Assembly: GCA_015066385.1 (NCBI GenBank)
Contig: SVOJ01000006.1
Location: forward strand, 1-64,000
Direction: 5' to 3'
DNA from: Oscillospiraceae bacterium
GTDB lineage: Bacteria; Bacillota; Clostridia; Oscillospirales; Acutalibacteraceae
Length of the DNA stretch: 64,000 bases
Shown: in pieces, positions 1-8,887 of the stretch
Numbering within the stretch: position 1 is the first letter of the stretch
How the letters are laid out: each line of letters starts with the position of its first letter
Program-made: the position numbers and the translations under genes
Notes under the pieces: generated by a model
The model's database searches: none
Seen by the model: the letters and a program-made list of their open reading frames with translations, nothing else
What the model was told of the DNA's origin: nothing

Positions 1-4
1 TCAT
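1..4 (-). CDS. Start of a leftward gene running off the window (partial)
   Basis: Only the ATG (positions 4-2) of a minus-strand gene lies in the window. On that strand it follows AGGAGG with a 6-base gap, and a TATAAT hexamer (68-73 on the plus strand) lies about 60 bases upstream, though without a good -35. The product cannot be judged. Confidence 0.5.
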
Positions 5-107
5 GGTAAACCTCCTGTTCTCTATGATGGTATTCATGTCCAGTGGTGTCTTTTATCTTGTTCTTTCATTATACACCATCTGTCCAAAAAATACCCCCTC
101 TGTGTCC

Positions 108-339
108 AATTTTAGTTTACCATTGCATTTGCAAAGTGAATTTCCCTCTCAAACACTCGTCGCCCCTGAAAGGGGAGATGTCACGAAGTGACAGAGGGGT
201 TAACCAAGTTTGCACAAATTTGGTCAATAAAGTCTGATATAACCGCCTGAACCCCTCTGTCTGCGTTCCGCAGACATCTCCCCTTTCAGGGGTGACAAGT
301 ATTTGAGGGATTCCGTCAGTTCGCTAAACCATAATTTAT
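108..339. repeat. Palindromic intergenic repeat (MITE-like), copy 1
   Basis: A non-coding element of about 230 bases. Imperfect inverted ends carry AATTTTAGTTTAC on the left and GCTAAACCATAATTT on the right. Inside, two long arms facing each other each contain CCCCTGAAAGGGGAGATGTC or its complement. The central part reads AACCAAGTTTGCACAAATTT. The same element recurs in opposite orientation at 53607-54142. No transposase is encoded, so it is probably a non-autonomous element moved in trans (inference). Confidence 0.8.
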
Positions 340-363
340 CTGTCTTCAGAAAGGATGTTTTTT

Positions 364-1995
364 ATGAACACTGAAAAAATCAAACCCGCACGCGGGTCTT
401 CCGTACACCCCGACCACATCATGCTGTCCATCAACGGCGATGCACGGCATACCATGACCGTGACATGGCGAAACAGCACCGATGTGGAAACGGGCTATTG
501 TTTATACAAAGAAATCGGCACGAAAGATTTTCTTCGTTGTGATGCCGAAAACCATATTTTTGAAAGCGACATTGACTGCAGCCGCATTTTCTCGGCACAT
601 ATTCCGGATTTAAAGCCCGGCACGAAATATGTTTACACCTGTGGCAGTGACGAACACAGAAGCGAGGAATTCACCTTTGAAACCGAACCTGAAAACTGCA
701 CAAAATTCAGTTTTGTCTGCGTGTCCGATCAGCAGTGCGGATGGCCGTTTCTGACCCCCGACTATTCGGGCTTCCATAAATTCTTAAAGGATGTGCTTGC
801 AAAGCACCCCGAGGTGCGTTTTATTTACACAGGCGGCGACAACACCGACTGCGGTCAGCATGAACAGCAGTGGAACGGTCTGTTCAGCGGCATTGCGGGC
901 ATTGTTGAGAGCATTCCCTTTATGATGACCATGGGCAACCACGACAACCGCGGCTTCCGCAACTACCGCGAATTTGACTCCGAGGGCAGATTCTATGCCG
1001 AGCCTGCCACTTTCTTCAATACTCAATTCAAGGGTGCGTATGCCTGCAACGGCCCCGAGGGATGGACCCCCGAAAATTACACCTTTGACTACGGCAACTG
1101 CCATTTCACCGTCTATGGTGTCAATGAACCCGTGCTGGTCAACGAATGGTCTGCAAAAGACCTTGCCGCTTGCAACAAGACTTGGAAAATCGCATCCTAC
1201 CACTTCCCCATCTGCTATTCCATCCCCGAGGGCAGCAACTACGATGCCTACCCCATGATGATGCAGTGCATGGAAATGAATGACCTGCTGTTCTCGGGCC
1301 ATGAACATAATTTTGCACGCTCGTTCCCGCGCAGAAACGAGCAACTCTTTGACCGTCCGTCACAAGGGACGGTGCACTACACGCTCGGCAACGCAAACGG
1401 CCATCCGCCCGGATCGCGTTCCATCCCCAAAGTATGGCACTGTGCGTTCAACCCGCAGGAAGAATACCGCTATTTCTACACCATCGTGGAAGTGGACGGC
1501 AACAAAATGACACTGACTTCCTACTTCGATGACGGCAGAATCGTCGATCAGTGCACCATCGACAAGGACAAAGACGAAATCCGTCCCTATGCCGTGGCTC
1601 CCGTGTATTCACAGACGAGAATGATGTACAAAGGGGCAGAGCCGGGTCTTGCCGCCTGCCAGACCCCGCCCGAAAACAAAGACGGCACTTGGTTCATTCC
1701 CGCTTCGGTGCTCGCACATTACATCGGTGCGGATGTGCAGACCGACAAGGGAACAATCAGCATTTCGATGTACGGCACCACCGCCGTGTTCACCGAAGAC
1801 AGTGAAAAATATGTTGTCAACGGCGAAGAAAAATCCCTGTGTACCGCTGTTTACAGAGGAAACCGCGGGCAGTTGTATGTTCCCGTGGACGACTTCTGCA
1901 AAGCATTCAACATGAAGTGGTGCTACGCAGAGCGCAACAATTTTATTTCCGTCGAAAAAGAAAGCGAGGACAAACCTGTCCCCGCACAACCGTAA
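364..1995 (+). CDS. Metallophosphoesterase with FN3-like N-domain and copper-amine-oxidase-like C-domain
   Basis: Predicted calcineurin-type phosphoesterase of 543 residues, likely hydrolysing phosphomono- or diesters with a dinuclear metal centre. The N-terminal ~90 residues resemble the fibronectin-like domain of purple acid phosphatases. The catalytic domain then shows GGDNTD, GNHDN, SYHFP and SGHEHN, the ordered metal-ligand motifs of the superfamily. The last ~100 residues (from about 430) resemble the copper amine oxidase N-terminal fold found on many clostridial surface proteins. No signal peptide is visible, which is odd for such a domain set. ATG at 364 is chosen because AAGGA (351-355) would overlap the upstream in-frame ATG at 355. 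A strong terminator follows. Confidence 0.85.
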   Translation: MNTEKIKPARGSSVHPDHIMLSINGDARHTMTVTWRNSTDVETGYCLYKEIGTKDFLRCDAENHIFESDIDCSRIFSAHIPDLKPGTKYVYTCGSDEHRSEEFTFETEPENCTKFSFVCVSDQQCGWPFLTPDYSGFHKFLKDVLAKHPEVRFIYTGGDNTDCGQHEQQWNGLFSGIAGIVESIPFMMTMGNHDNRGFRNYREFDSEGRFYAEPATFFNTQFKGAYACNGPEGWTPENYTFDYGNCHFTVYGVNEPVLVNEWSAKDLAACNKTWKIASYHFPICYSIPEGSNYDAYPMMMQCMEMNDLLFSGHEHNFARSFPRRNEQLFDRPSQGTVHYTLGNANGHPPGSRSIPKVWHCAFNPQEEYRYFYTIVEVDGNKMTLTSYFDDGRIVDQCTIDKDKDEIRPYAVAPVYSQTRMMYKGAEPGLAACQTPPENKDGTWFIPASVLAHYIGADVQTDKGTISISMYGTTAVFTEDSEKYVVNGEEKSLCTAVYRGNRGQLYVPVDDFCKAFNMKWCYAERNNFISVEKESEDKPVPAQP

Positions 1996-2002
1996 CAAAC
2001 CG

Positions 2003-2045
2003 AAGAGGTCAACCTGTTTTTTCACAAGTTGACCTCTTATTTTTT
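2003..2045 (+). terminator. Rho-independent terminator after the metallophosphoesterase
   Basis: Perfect 11-bp stem AAGAGGTCAAC / GTTGACCTCTT (2003-2013 and 2028-2038) followed by an AT-rich T tract. It separates the rightward phosphoesterase from the convergent DUF2442 gene. Confidence 0.85.
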
Positions 2046-2046
2046 C

Positions 2047-2340
2047 TTATACAGCTTCGGCAATCAGCTCGCCTTTTTCATAAAGCGTTTCGGGGGCGAT
2101 GTCAATGTCGCCGTCATTCCACACAGGCACACCGTAATCGATGTAGACGGTTGCAAAAACCGCAGGATCTTGCAAACATTGAAAAGCAGGTTGCGACAAA
2201 AGAGGTTTGCAATCAAATATTTTGACCTCACCCGTGCTGAAACGAAGCCATAATTTATAATCATCCAATGCACGCACACCGTAAACTTTCAACAGAGGTT
2301 TCGGCTGACCTGCATACGCAATATCTCCGATAATATACAT
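2047..2340 (-). CDS. DUF2442 domain protein
   Basis: A 97-residue protein that is a single DUF2442 domain: an N-terminal strand region, then YKLWLRFSTGEVKIFD, a central PLL motif and the typical ending DIDIAPETLYEKG. Function is unknown; such proteins often lie near DUF4160 genes in toxin-antitoxin-like pairs, but no partner is visible here. ATG at 2340 is preferred over an in-frame TTG three codons upstream because AAAGGAG sits 9 bases before it. It stands alone between two converging or same-strand units, so it is probably monocistronic. Confidence 0.75.
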   Translation of the reverse strand: MYIIGDIAYAGQPKPLLKVYGVRALDDYKLWLRFSTGEVKIFDCKPLLSQPAFQCLQDPAVFATVYIDYGVPVWNDGDIDIAPETLYEKGELIAEAV

Positions 2341-2475
2341 ACAATTCAACTCCTTTTTTAATGCAGAGGCTCAATTTTTCCGAACGGAACACCTTTGACT
2401 GCATTATTCCAGGCGGTTTATTTTATTATACCACTTTTTGAAACAATGTGCAACCACTATGTGAATTGTGCACAA

Positions 2476-2506
2476 GAAAAAGGGACTGCTTGTTGAAAAC
2501 AGCCCC
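2476..2506 (-). terminator. Terminator of the SulP transporter gene
   Basis: On the minus strand GGGGCTGTTT pairs with AAGCAGTCCC (two wobble pairs), with a T run (2476-2481) after it. It lies just past the transporter stop codon. Confidence 0.75.
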
Positions 2507-2527
2507 TGACAGATTCGGATTTATCCA

Positions 2528-4192
2528 TTATTCTCTTGCGGCAATTGCAAGTGCATCTTCAATGGTTGCAGGCAGGTTTTCTTCGCCGATCTTGTTGACA
2601 AAGCCTGCTTTTTGCATGACTTTCATCGGATGGCTGTTGACGTGCGAAAGAATCAGGTGCACATCATTCTGTTTGCAGGTTGCAAGCAGGTCTTCGAGTG
2701 TTTTCATAGCACTCGCGTCGATGGTTGCTACATCACCCATACGGATGATCAGCGTGTGTGTGTCTTCCTCAACAGCAAAGCTGTTCAGTTTGTCCGTTGC
2801 AGCAAAAAACAGCGGCCCGTGAATTTCATAAACAATTGTATTATCAGGAATGTGCAGGGCGTTTACGTCGTCACATTCCTCTTTTGCATTCCAGCGGCGG
2901 ATGTGCGTAACATCACTCATGCGTTTCATGAACAGCACAGTTGCAAGCACAAGACCGACTGCAATGGCAACCACAAGGTCAAACACCACCGTCAGCACAA
3001 AGGTGAGCACCATAACGAGAATATCACTCTTGGGGGAATGACGGCAGATGTGAATAAAGTGCTTGTATTCGCTCATGTTGTATGCCACCATAAACAGAAT
3101 GGCGGCAATGACGGGCATGGGAATCATCTTTGCAACGGGCATGAGAACAAGCAGGAACAGAAGCAGAACAACCGCATGCACAATGCCGCTCAAAGGACTT
3201 CTGCCGCCGTTTTTCACATTGGCGGCGGTGCGCGCAATCGCACCCGTGGCAGGGATGCCGCCGAACAGACCCGAACAGATATTGCCGATGCCCTGTGCAA
3301 TCAGTTCGGTGTTGGAGTTGTGGCGATCACCGATCATACCGTCAGAAACCACGCAGGACAGCAGCGACTCAATGGCGGCAAGAACCGCAATGGTGAAAGC
3401 ATCGGGAAGCACGGCAAGAACGGTTTCGGCACTGAATGCAGGCAAGCAGGGAGTCGGGAACTTGGACGAAAGATCGGGATACAAAGTGCCGATGGTATTG
3501 ACCTCAAGCCCCGTGAACCGCACCAGAACAATACCTACAATGACCGCAATGATAGAGGGCGGGATTTTGCCGATCACAATACCGACCTTGCCTTTTAATC
3601 TTTTGCCGAGCATGGGCCACACAATGAGAATTGCCATGGCAATACCGCCCACAAGCAGAGCCTGCCAATTGAATGTGCCGATGGAATGCATAATGGCCTC
3701 CACCTTTTCGGCGGTTTCGATTGCATGGGTGCCGGGGGCAAAGGTCAGCCCCAAAAAGTCCTTGACCTGACCCACAGCAATGGTCACGGCGATACCTGCG
3801 GTAAAGCCCGTGGTGATGGTCATGGGAATGTACTTGATGAGTGAGCCTAAACGGAACACCCCTAAAAGAATCAGTATAATACCTGCCAGAATGGTGGCAA
3901 GCACAAGCCCCGAAATGCCCTGTGTGGCAACAACCCCCGCAACAATGGTTGCAAATGCCGCCGTGGGGCCTGAAATGTTGACACGGCTGCCACCGAAAAA
4001 GGCAATGAAAAAGCCCGCAATGATGGCGGTGTACAATCCCTGCTCGGGGGAAACACCCGAAGCGATGGCAAGGGCGATGGACAGCGGCAACGCAATGATG
4101 GCAACAATGACACCTGCTACGATGTCGTTGACGATCTGGCCTTTGCCGTAGTTTTTGAAGCAGGTAAAAAGTTTGGGTTGAAAAGTTTTCAT
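2528..4192 (-). CDS. SulP/SLC26-family anion transporter with STAS domain
   Basis: A 554-residue inner-membrane transporter of the SulP family, moving sulfate, bicarbonate or a similar anion; the substrate cannot be fixed from sequence. The N-terminal two thirds are highly hydrophobic with the family features GLYTAIIAGFFIAFFGG and SGPTAAF in the first membrane helices. The C-terminal ~110 residues form a STAS domain (ADKLNSFAVEE, DVATIDASAMKTLEDL). ATG at 4192 follows GGGAGA at good spacing; an upstream in-frame extension lacks a ribosome binding site. It is divergent from the exonuclease gene and ends in its own terminator, so it is probably a single-gene unit. Confidence 0.93.
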   Translation of the reverse strand: MKTFQPKLFTCFKNYGKGQIVNDIVAGVIVAIIALPLSIALAIASGVSPEQGLYTAIIAGFFIAFFGGSRVNISGPTAAFATIVAGVVATQGISGLVLATILAGIILILLGVFRLGSLIKYIPMTITTGFTAGIAVTIAVGQVKDFLGLTFAPGTHAIETAEKVEAIMHSIGTFNWQALLVGGIAMAILIVWPMLGKRLKGKVGIVIGKIPPSIIAVIVGIVLVRFTGLEVNTIGTLYPDLSSKFPTPCLPAFSAETVLAVLPDAFTIAVLAAIESLLSCVVSDGMIGDRHNSNTELIAQGIGNICSGLFGGIPATGAIARTAANVKNGGRSPLSGIVHAVVLLLFLLVLMPVAKMIPMPVIAAILFMVAYNMSEYKHFIHICRHSPKSDILVMVLTFVLTVVFDLVVAIAVGLVLATVLFMKRMSDVTHIRRWNAKEECDDVNALHIPDNTIVYEIHGPLFFAATDKLNSFAVEEDTHTLIIRMGDVATIDASAMKTLEDLLATCKQNDVHLILSHVNSHPMKVMQKAGFVNKIGEENLPATIEDALAIAARE

Positions 4193-4363
4193 AATATTCT
4201 CCCAAAAAATACTTTTTTCGATTTTCTCCGCCGTACAGTATAACGCATGCAAGGTCAGCGGTCAAGGGAAATTTGTTCATTTTTAGCGGTTTTTGTTGAT
4301 GTAAACCTGCCTTTTTTCTTGCCTTATTATATAAAGTATGGTATATTAAAATGTGGTGATATA

Positions 4364-4948
4364 ATGAGTATTCGGAATTATACGGTCTTTGATGTGGAAA
4401 CGGCAAACCGTCAGCGCGATTCCGTGTGTTCCATCGGCATTGTTCGTGTGGAAAACAATGAGATCGTTTTTAAAAAAGAATATCTGATCGACCCCGAATG
4501 TCCTTTCTGCGCCGACAACATTGCCATTCACGGTATTTTGCCGTCGATGGTGCAAAATGCGCCGACCTTCGGGCAGCTCTGGGGTGAAATCGAACCGTAT
4601 TTTAAAGATTGCATTCTCGTGGCACACGGTGCCAAGGGGATGGACCTCGGTGCGCTCGTGAAATCACAGATGCGATATAATATCCCCACACAACCGCTGG
4701 AGTATGTGTGCACACTCGAACTTGCAAAACGTCTGCTGACAAGGGCTGAATATCCGTCCTTCAGGCTCAATAACCTGTGCGAGCAGCTCGGCATTACACT
4801 GGAGCACCACCACAACGCACTCGACGATGCACTCGCCTGTCAGGGGCTTTTGGACTATTTCAACCGCGAATATCCGCAGTTTGTTATGCCGACCGCATAT
4901 GAATACAAGGAAAAAAAGAAAAAAGTTGCGCAATTATCATTGTTTTAA
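4364..4948 (+). CDS. DnaQ-like 3'-5' exonuclease with C-terminal clamp-binding motif
   Basis: A 194-residue DEDDh exonuclease. FDVETA gives Asp10 and Glu12, and HNALDD near residue 150 gives the His and last Asp. The final residues read QLSLF, matching the known beta-clamp-binding consensus, so the enzyme may act at the replication or repair clamp (inference). The start at 4364 is set by the first residues of the exonuclease fold and by GGTGAT upstream; the longer in-frame extension is not credible. It lies 15 bases ahead of the next gene, so they may be cotranscribed, although the functions are unrelated. Confidence 0.88.
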   Translation: MSIRNYTVFDVETANRQRDSVCSIGIVRVENNEIVFKKEYLIDPECPFCADNIAIHGILPSMVQNAPTFGQLWGEIEPYFKDCILVAHGAKGMDLGALVKSQMRYNIPTQPLEYVCTLELAKRLLTRAEYPSFRLNNLCEQLGITLEHHHNALDDALACQGLLDYFNREYPQFVMPTAYEYKEKKKKVAQLSLF

Positions 4949-4963
4949 AAAGGAGTGTTTTTC

Positions 4964-6913
4964 ATGCTTGCAAAAAGACAGGTACATCTTGATTTTCACA
5001 CCAACGGCACACTGCCTGTGGGTACACATTTTTCGGAAGCACAGTTTCAGAATGCCCTGAAAGCAGGACACGTCAATTCGATTACCGTTTTTTCCAAATG
5101 CCATCACGGCTGGTCGTATCATCCCACAAAAGTCAATGAAATACACCCCACGCTGACCTTTGATCTGTTGGGCGCACAACTCGAAGCCTGCAAAAAGATC
5201 GGTGTCAGAGCTCCCGTTTACATTTCGGCAGGCTTTGACGAAAAGGAATATGTCAAACGTCCCGAATGGCGTTCTGCCGTTTCGGCTGATCCCCAACGGT
5301 GCAAGGAATACGAAAACGAAGTGCATTTTCATCTTCTTTGCTTCAACACGGGATACCTCGATTTTCTGTGCGAACAGATCGAAGAAGTGATGCAGATGTA
5401 TGATCCCTGCGGTATTTTCCTCGACATCGTCGGTGCCCGCGTTTGCTATTGCGACAAATGCCGTGCCGACATGAAAAACAGCGGTCTTGACATTGAAAAC
5501 GAAGCCGACCGCCTGCTGTTTGCAGACCGCGTTCTGCAGAATTACATTGAAAAAACCAATGCCGCGGTGCGCAAATACAGCGATACGGCAACCATTTTCC
5601 ACAACGGCGGCCACATTCCGAAAGGCAATTACGGTTTCATTGAATGCAACACCCATCTTGAACTGGAAAGCCTGCCCACGGGCGGTTGGGGCTATGACCA
5701 CTTCCCGCTGTCCGCGGCATACGTCCGTTCTTTGAAAAATACGGAATTTCTCGGCATGACGGGCAAATTCCACCACAGTTGGGGCGAGTTCGGCGGATTC
5801 AAACACCCCAATGCACTCATTTATGAAACCGCTTTGAGCGTTGCCAACGGTGCAGGCTGTTCCATCGGTGATCAGATGCACCCCTCGGGTGAAATGAATA
5901 TGGCAACCTACAATCTCATCGGCAAAGCCTATGCACAGGTCGAACAAAGGGAAGCATGGCTCAACGGGGCTGTCAACCTTGCCGACATTGCCGTGCTCAG
6001 CGAAGAAGCCGTGACGGGCAGCCGCAATGCAAAAGCCGACATCGGTGTGAACAGAATGTTGCTCGAAAACCATTGTCTTTATAATTTTATTGACACGACC
6101 ATGGACTTTTCAGCCTACAAAATGCTCATTCTCCCCGATGTGAAAATTGAAAACAAAGACCTGATTGCAAAAATCAAAACCTTTGCCGCAAACGGCGGCA
6201 AGGTGATTGCGAGTGCCGAAGCGGGATTGGAAGACGGAAAATTCTTCCTCGATTTCGGTGCAGAGTATACGGGCAAGAGCGAATTTGAACCGACCTATCT
6301 TGTGCCGCACTACGAAACCGTCAACGGCGAAACGCAGTATGTCATGCGTTGCACCTTGCACACCGCAAAACATACAGACGGCACAATCGTTGCATCTTCC
6401 CGCAATCCGTATTTCAACCGCACCGCCGAGCATTTCTGCTCACACGCACACGCTCCCGACGACCCTGCAAGTGAACAGCCTGCGGTTTTCATCAAGAACA
6501 ATGTCGCTTACATCGGATGGAATCTTTTCACCGCCTACGCACAGCACGGACACCTGTGCTTTAAAGAGCTTTTCACCCATGTGCTGAGCACCTTGCTCGG
6601 CGACGAAAAGACCGTGCAGGCAGACTTACCCGACCGTGCCGTGCTGACTTACACAAGGCAGCAGCAAGAAAACAGAAACATTCTGCATCTGTTGTTTGCA
6701 CACACCACCGTTCGCGGTACCAACACGGAAATCATTGAAGACGTGGTGCCGCTGTATAATGTAAAATGCAGTGTCAAATGCGACAAAAAACCCGCCGCCG
6801 TTGTTCTGCAACCCGAAAACACGGCACTCGATTTTACATATGAGAACGGCAGAGCCGAATTCACCGTCCCGCAAGTGTATATTCATCAGATGGTGGAAAT
6901 TTGCGACAAATAA
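4964..6913 (+). CDS. Putative glycoside hydrolase of the GHL6 / alpha-fucosidase-like type
   Basis: A 649-residue protein without signal peptide, so cytoplasmic. The N-terminal ~330 residues form a predicted TIM barrel starting with VHLDFHTNG and continuing with FSKCHHGWSYHPTK and CGIFLDIVG, like the hypothetical glycosyl hydrolase family GHL6, which is related to fucosidase-like barrels. The C-terminal half resembles beta-galactosidase trimerisation-like and beta-sandwich domains. Substrate unknown. ATG at 4964 has AAAGGAG with 9 bases spacing; the in-frame GTG at 4955 overlaps that site. It is followed 21 bases later by a secreted glycan-active protein, suggesting a shared carbohydrate pathway. 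Confidence 0.75.
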   Translation: MLAKRQVHLDFHTNGTLPVGTHFSEAQFQNALKAGHVNSITVFSKCHHGWSYHPTKVNEIHPTLTFDLLGAQLEACKKIGVRAPVYISAGFDEKEYVKRPEWRSAVSADPQRCKEYENEVHFHLLCFNTGYLDFLCEQIEEVMQMYDPCGIFLDIVGARVCYCDKCRADMKNSGLDIENEADRLLFADRVLQNYIEKTNAAVRKYSDTATIFHNGGHIPKGNYGFIECNTHLELESLPTGGWGYDHFPLSAAYVRSLKNTEFLGMTGKFHHSWGEFGGFKHPNALIYETALSVANGAGCSIGDQMHPSGEMNMATYNLIGKAYAQVEQREAWLNGAVNLADIAVLSEEAVTGSRNAKADIGVNRMLLENHCLYNFIDTTMDFSAYKMLILPDVKIENKDLIAKIKTFAANGGKVIASAEAGLEDGKFFLDFGAEYTGKSEFEPTYLVPHYETVNGETQYVMRCTLHTAKHTDGTIVASSRNPYFNRTAEHFCSHAHAPDDPASEQPAVFIKNNVAYIGWNLFTAYAQHGHLCFKELFTHVLSTLLGDEKTVQADLPDRAVLTYTRQQQENRNILHLLFAHTTVRGTNTEIIEDVVPLYNVKCSVKCDKKPAAVVLQPENTALDFTYENGRAEFTVPQVYIHQMVEICDK

Positions 6914-6934
6914 ACTGATACAAAGGTGATTTTT

Positions 6935-8884
6935 ATGAAAAAGTTACTTTGCACTGTTCTGAGTTTTATTCTGCTTATATCCTGCTGTCTGCCCGCTTTT
7001 GCAAGCGTTCTGCCCTCGACATGGGCGGCAACGGACGGACTCGGCAGAACCCTTTCCGACAACACACAAGTCGGAGATGTACGGGAAGATCGCTATGTGG
7101 GTATGTTCTATTGGATCTGGCATTATCCGTGGGTCAATGACACCGAACCCATCACCACGGGCAGCGTACTGGATATTTACCCCGAAGCGGTGAATGACTG
7201 GGATCATCCCGCATGGAACAACACCTACTCCGGCAGACCCTATTTCTGGGATGAACCGCTGTACGGTTTTTACACCAACACCGACGAATATGTTCTGCGC
7301 AAGCACGCGGAACTGCTTGCCGATGCCGACATTGATGCAATCTTTTTTGATGCCACCAATGCAACACAGGTGTTCCCCGACGGTTATGAAGCACTGCTTC
7401 GCGTGTGGCATGAAGCCAAAGTACAGGGAGTCGACGTACCGCAGATCGTGTTCATTCTCAATTTCGGCAGCGGGGATGAAACCCGCACACAGCTCATTGA
7501 CATTTATACAAACCTGTATTCAACGGGAAGATATGATGATATGTTCTTCCGTTGGGACGGCAAGCCGCTTGTGATGGCAGATGTGAAAGCTCTGAAACTG
7601 ACCGAAAAACTTGACCGGGAAATTTACAAATATTTCACCTTCCGCGACAACGAATCGACCTATTTTGCCAAAAACACATCCCCCGCCAAAGACACATGGG
7701 GCTGGTGCTCGGACTATCCGCAGACCCTGTTCGGCAAGGATATTTTCGGCAATGTGGAACAGATCTGCGTTTCGGTTGCGCAAAATGCGAACGAAAACGG
7801 ACTCAATGCCATGAACTGCCCCGAGGGCACGGTACAGGGCAGAGCGTTCACGGAAGGCTATTTCTCGTATTCCTATGTATACGGCGGTGAGGAGATCACC
7901 GTGGATGCCGACACGCAAGATGCCCTGCTGTACGGCCTTAATTTCCAACAGCAGTGGGATTATGCCATTGAAAAAGACCCCGAACTGATTTTTGTGACGG
8001 GCTTCAACGAGTGGATCGCAGGCAGATTTGACGAATGGATGGGAACCGAAAATGCCTTCCCCGATCAGTTCAGCCCCGCTTACAGTCGTGACATTGAACC
8101 CTCTGCAGGCGTGCTCAAAGATCACTACTATTATCAGCTTGTTGAAAACGTGCGCCGTTTCAAGGGTGCCGATCCTGCCCCCGCCGCCGATGCCGAACAG
8201 AACATCGACATACACGGCGACCTCACACAGTGGGATTCCGTTTTTCCCGAATACAACCACTATGAGGGCGGAAAACACCGCGACAGTGCAGGCTGGAAAG
8301 GGTATCATTATACCAATGACACCTTCCGCAATGACATTGTGCAGGCAAAGGTGGCTTACGACAGCGAGAATTTGTATTTCTATGTACGCACCGCTGACGA
8401 ACTCACCCCCGAAACCGACCCCGACTGGATGCGCTTGCTGATTGACACCGATACCACGGGATGTTCGCCCAATTGGGAGGGCTTTGAGTTTGTGCTCAAC
8501 CGCGAAAATCCGCACAACGGGAAAGCAACATTGGAAGCCGCAGGCGGGCTGACTTTCACAAAGGTCTGCGAAGCGGATTATGCCGTAAACGGAAATGTGT
8601 TGCAGGTGCAGATTCCCCGCAGTGCACTCGGACTGACTGACGAAACGATCCGTTTCAACTTCAAATGGTCAGACAATCTGCAGGGGGCGGATGCTATGTC
8701 GTTCTACACCAACGGCGACTGTGCCCCCGGCGGCAGATTCACCTTTGTTTTTGACAGCACCGCAACAGAACAGACCACCGAAGATGAACCGCAGAAAACC
8801 AATACATTCCGGCAGAAAATCGTGGAAAAATTTGCTTCATTCTGTGCCGCCTGCCGTCAATTCCTGAACTATTTATTCAGATAA
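6935..8884 (+). CDS. Secreted GH99/GH71-like glycoside hydrolase with C-terminal CBM9-like domain
   Basis: A 649-residue exported protein. Residues 1-24 are a signal peptide ending in AFA. The catalytic part carries YVGMFYWIWHYPW, ADIDAIFFDATN and FVTGFNEW, as in GH99-like endo-mannanase barrels. From about residue 430 a beta-sandwich begins with DIHGDLTQWDSVFPEY, like the CBM9/DOMON-type domains on clostridial glycosidases. The extreme C-terminus is basic and hydrophobic, perhaps membrane-associating. ATG at 6935 follows AAAGGTGA. It sits in an operon with the barrel protein upstream and a PnuC-like transporter three bases downstream. Confidence 0.75.
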   Translation: MKKLLCTVLSFILLISCCLPAFASVLPSTWAATDGLGRTLSDNTQVGDVREDRYVGMFYWIWHYPWVNDTEPITTGSVLDIYPEAVNDWDHPAWNNTYSGRPYFWDEPLYGFYTNTDEYVLRKHAELLADADIDAIFFDATNATQVFPDGYEALLRVWHEAKVQGVDVPQIVFILNFGSGDETRTQLIDIYTNLYSTGRYDDMFFRWDGKPLVMADVKALKLTEKLDREIYKYFTFRDNESTYFAKNTSPAKDTWGWCSDYPQTLFGKDIFGNVEQICVSVAQNANENGLNAMNCPEGTVQGRAFTEGYFSYSYVYGGEEITVDADTQDALLYGLNFQQQWDYAIEKDPELIFVTGFNEWIAGRFDEWMGTENAFPDQFSPAYSRDIEPSAGVLKDHYYYQLVENVRRFKGADPAPAADAEQNIDIHGDLTQWDSVFPEYNHYEGGKHRDSAGWKGYHYTNDTFRNDIVQAKVAYDSENLYFYVRTADELTPETDPDWMRLLIDTDTTGCSPNWEGFEFVLNRENPHNGKATLEAAGGLTFTKVCEADYAVNGNVLQVQIPRSALGLTDETIRFNFKWSDNLQGADAMSFYTNGDCAPGGRFTFVFDSTATEQTTEDEPQKTNTFRQKIVEKFASFCAACRQFLNYLFR

Positions 8885-8887
8885 AAA

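Noticed and set aside
2612-3598. Long open frame opposite the SulP gene
   Set aside because: Low-quality composition (His/Asn-rich), no ribosome binding site, and it is antisense to a well-supported transporter.
4937-6073. Open frame opposite the GHL6-like gene
   Set aside because: No recognisable domain and no ribosome binding site; antisense to a coding gene.
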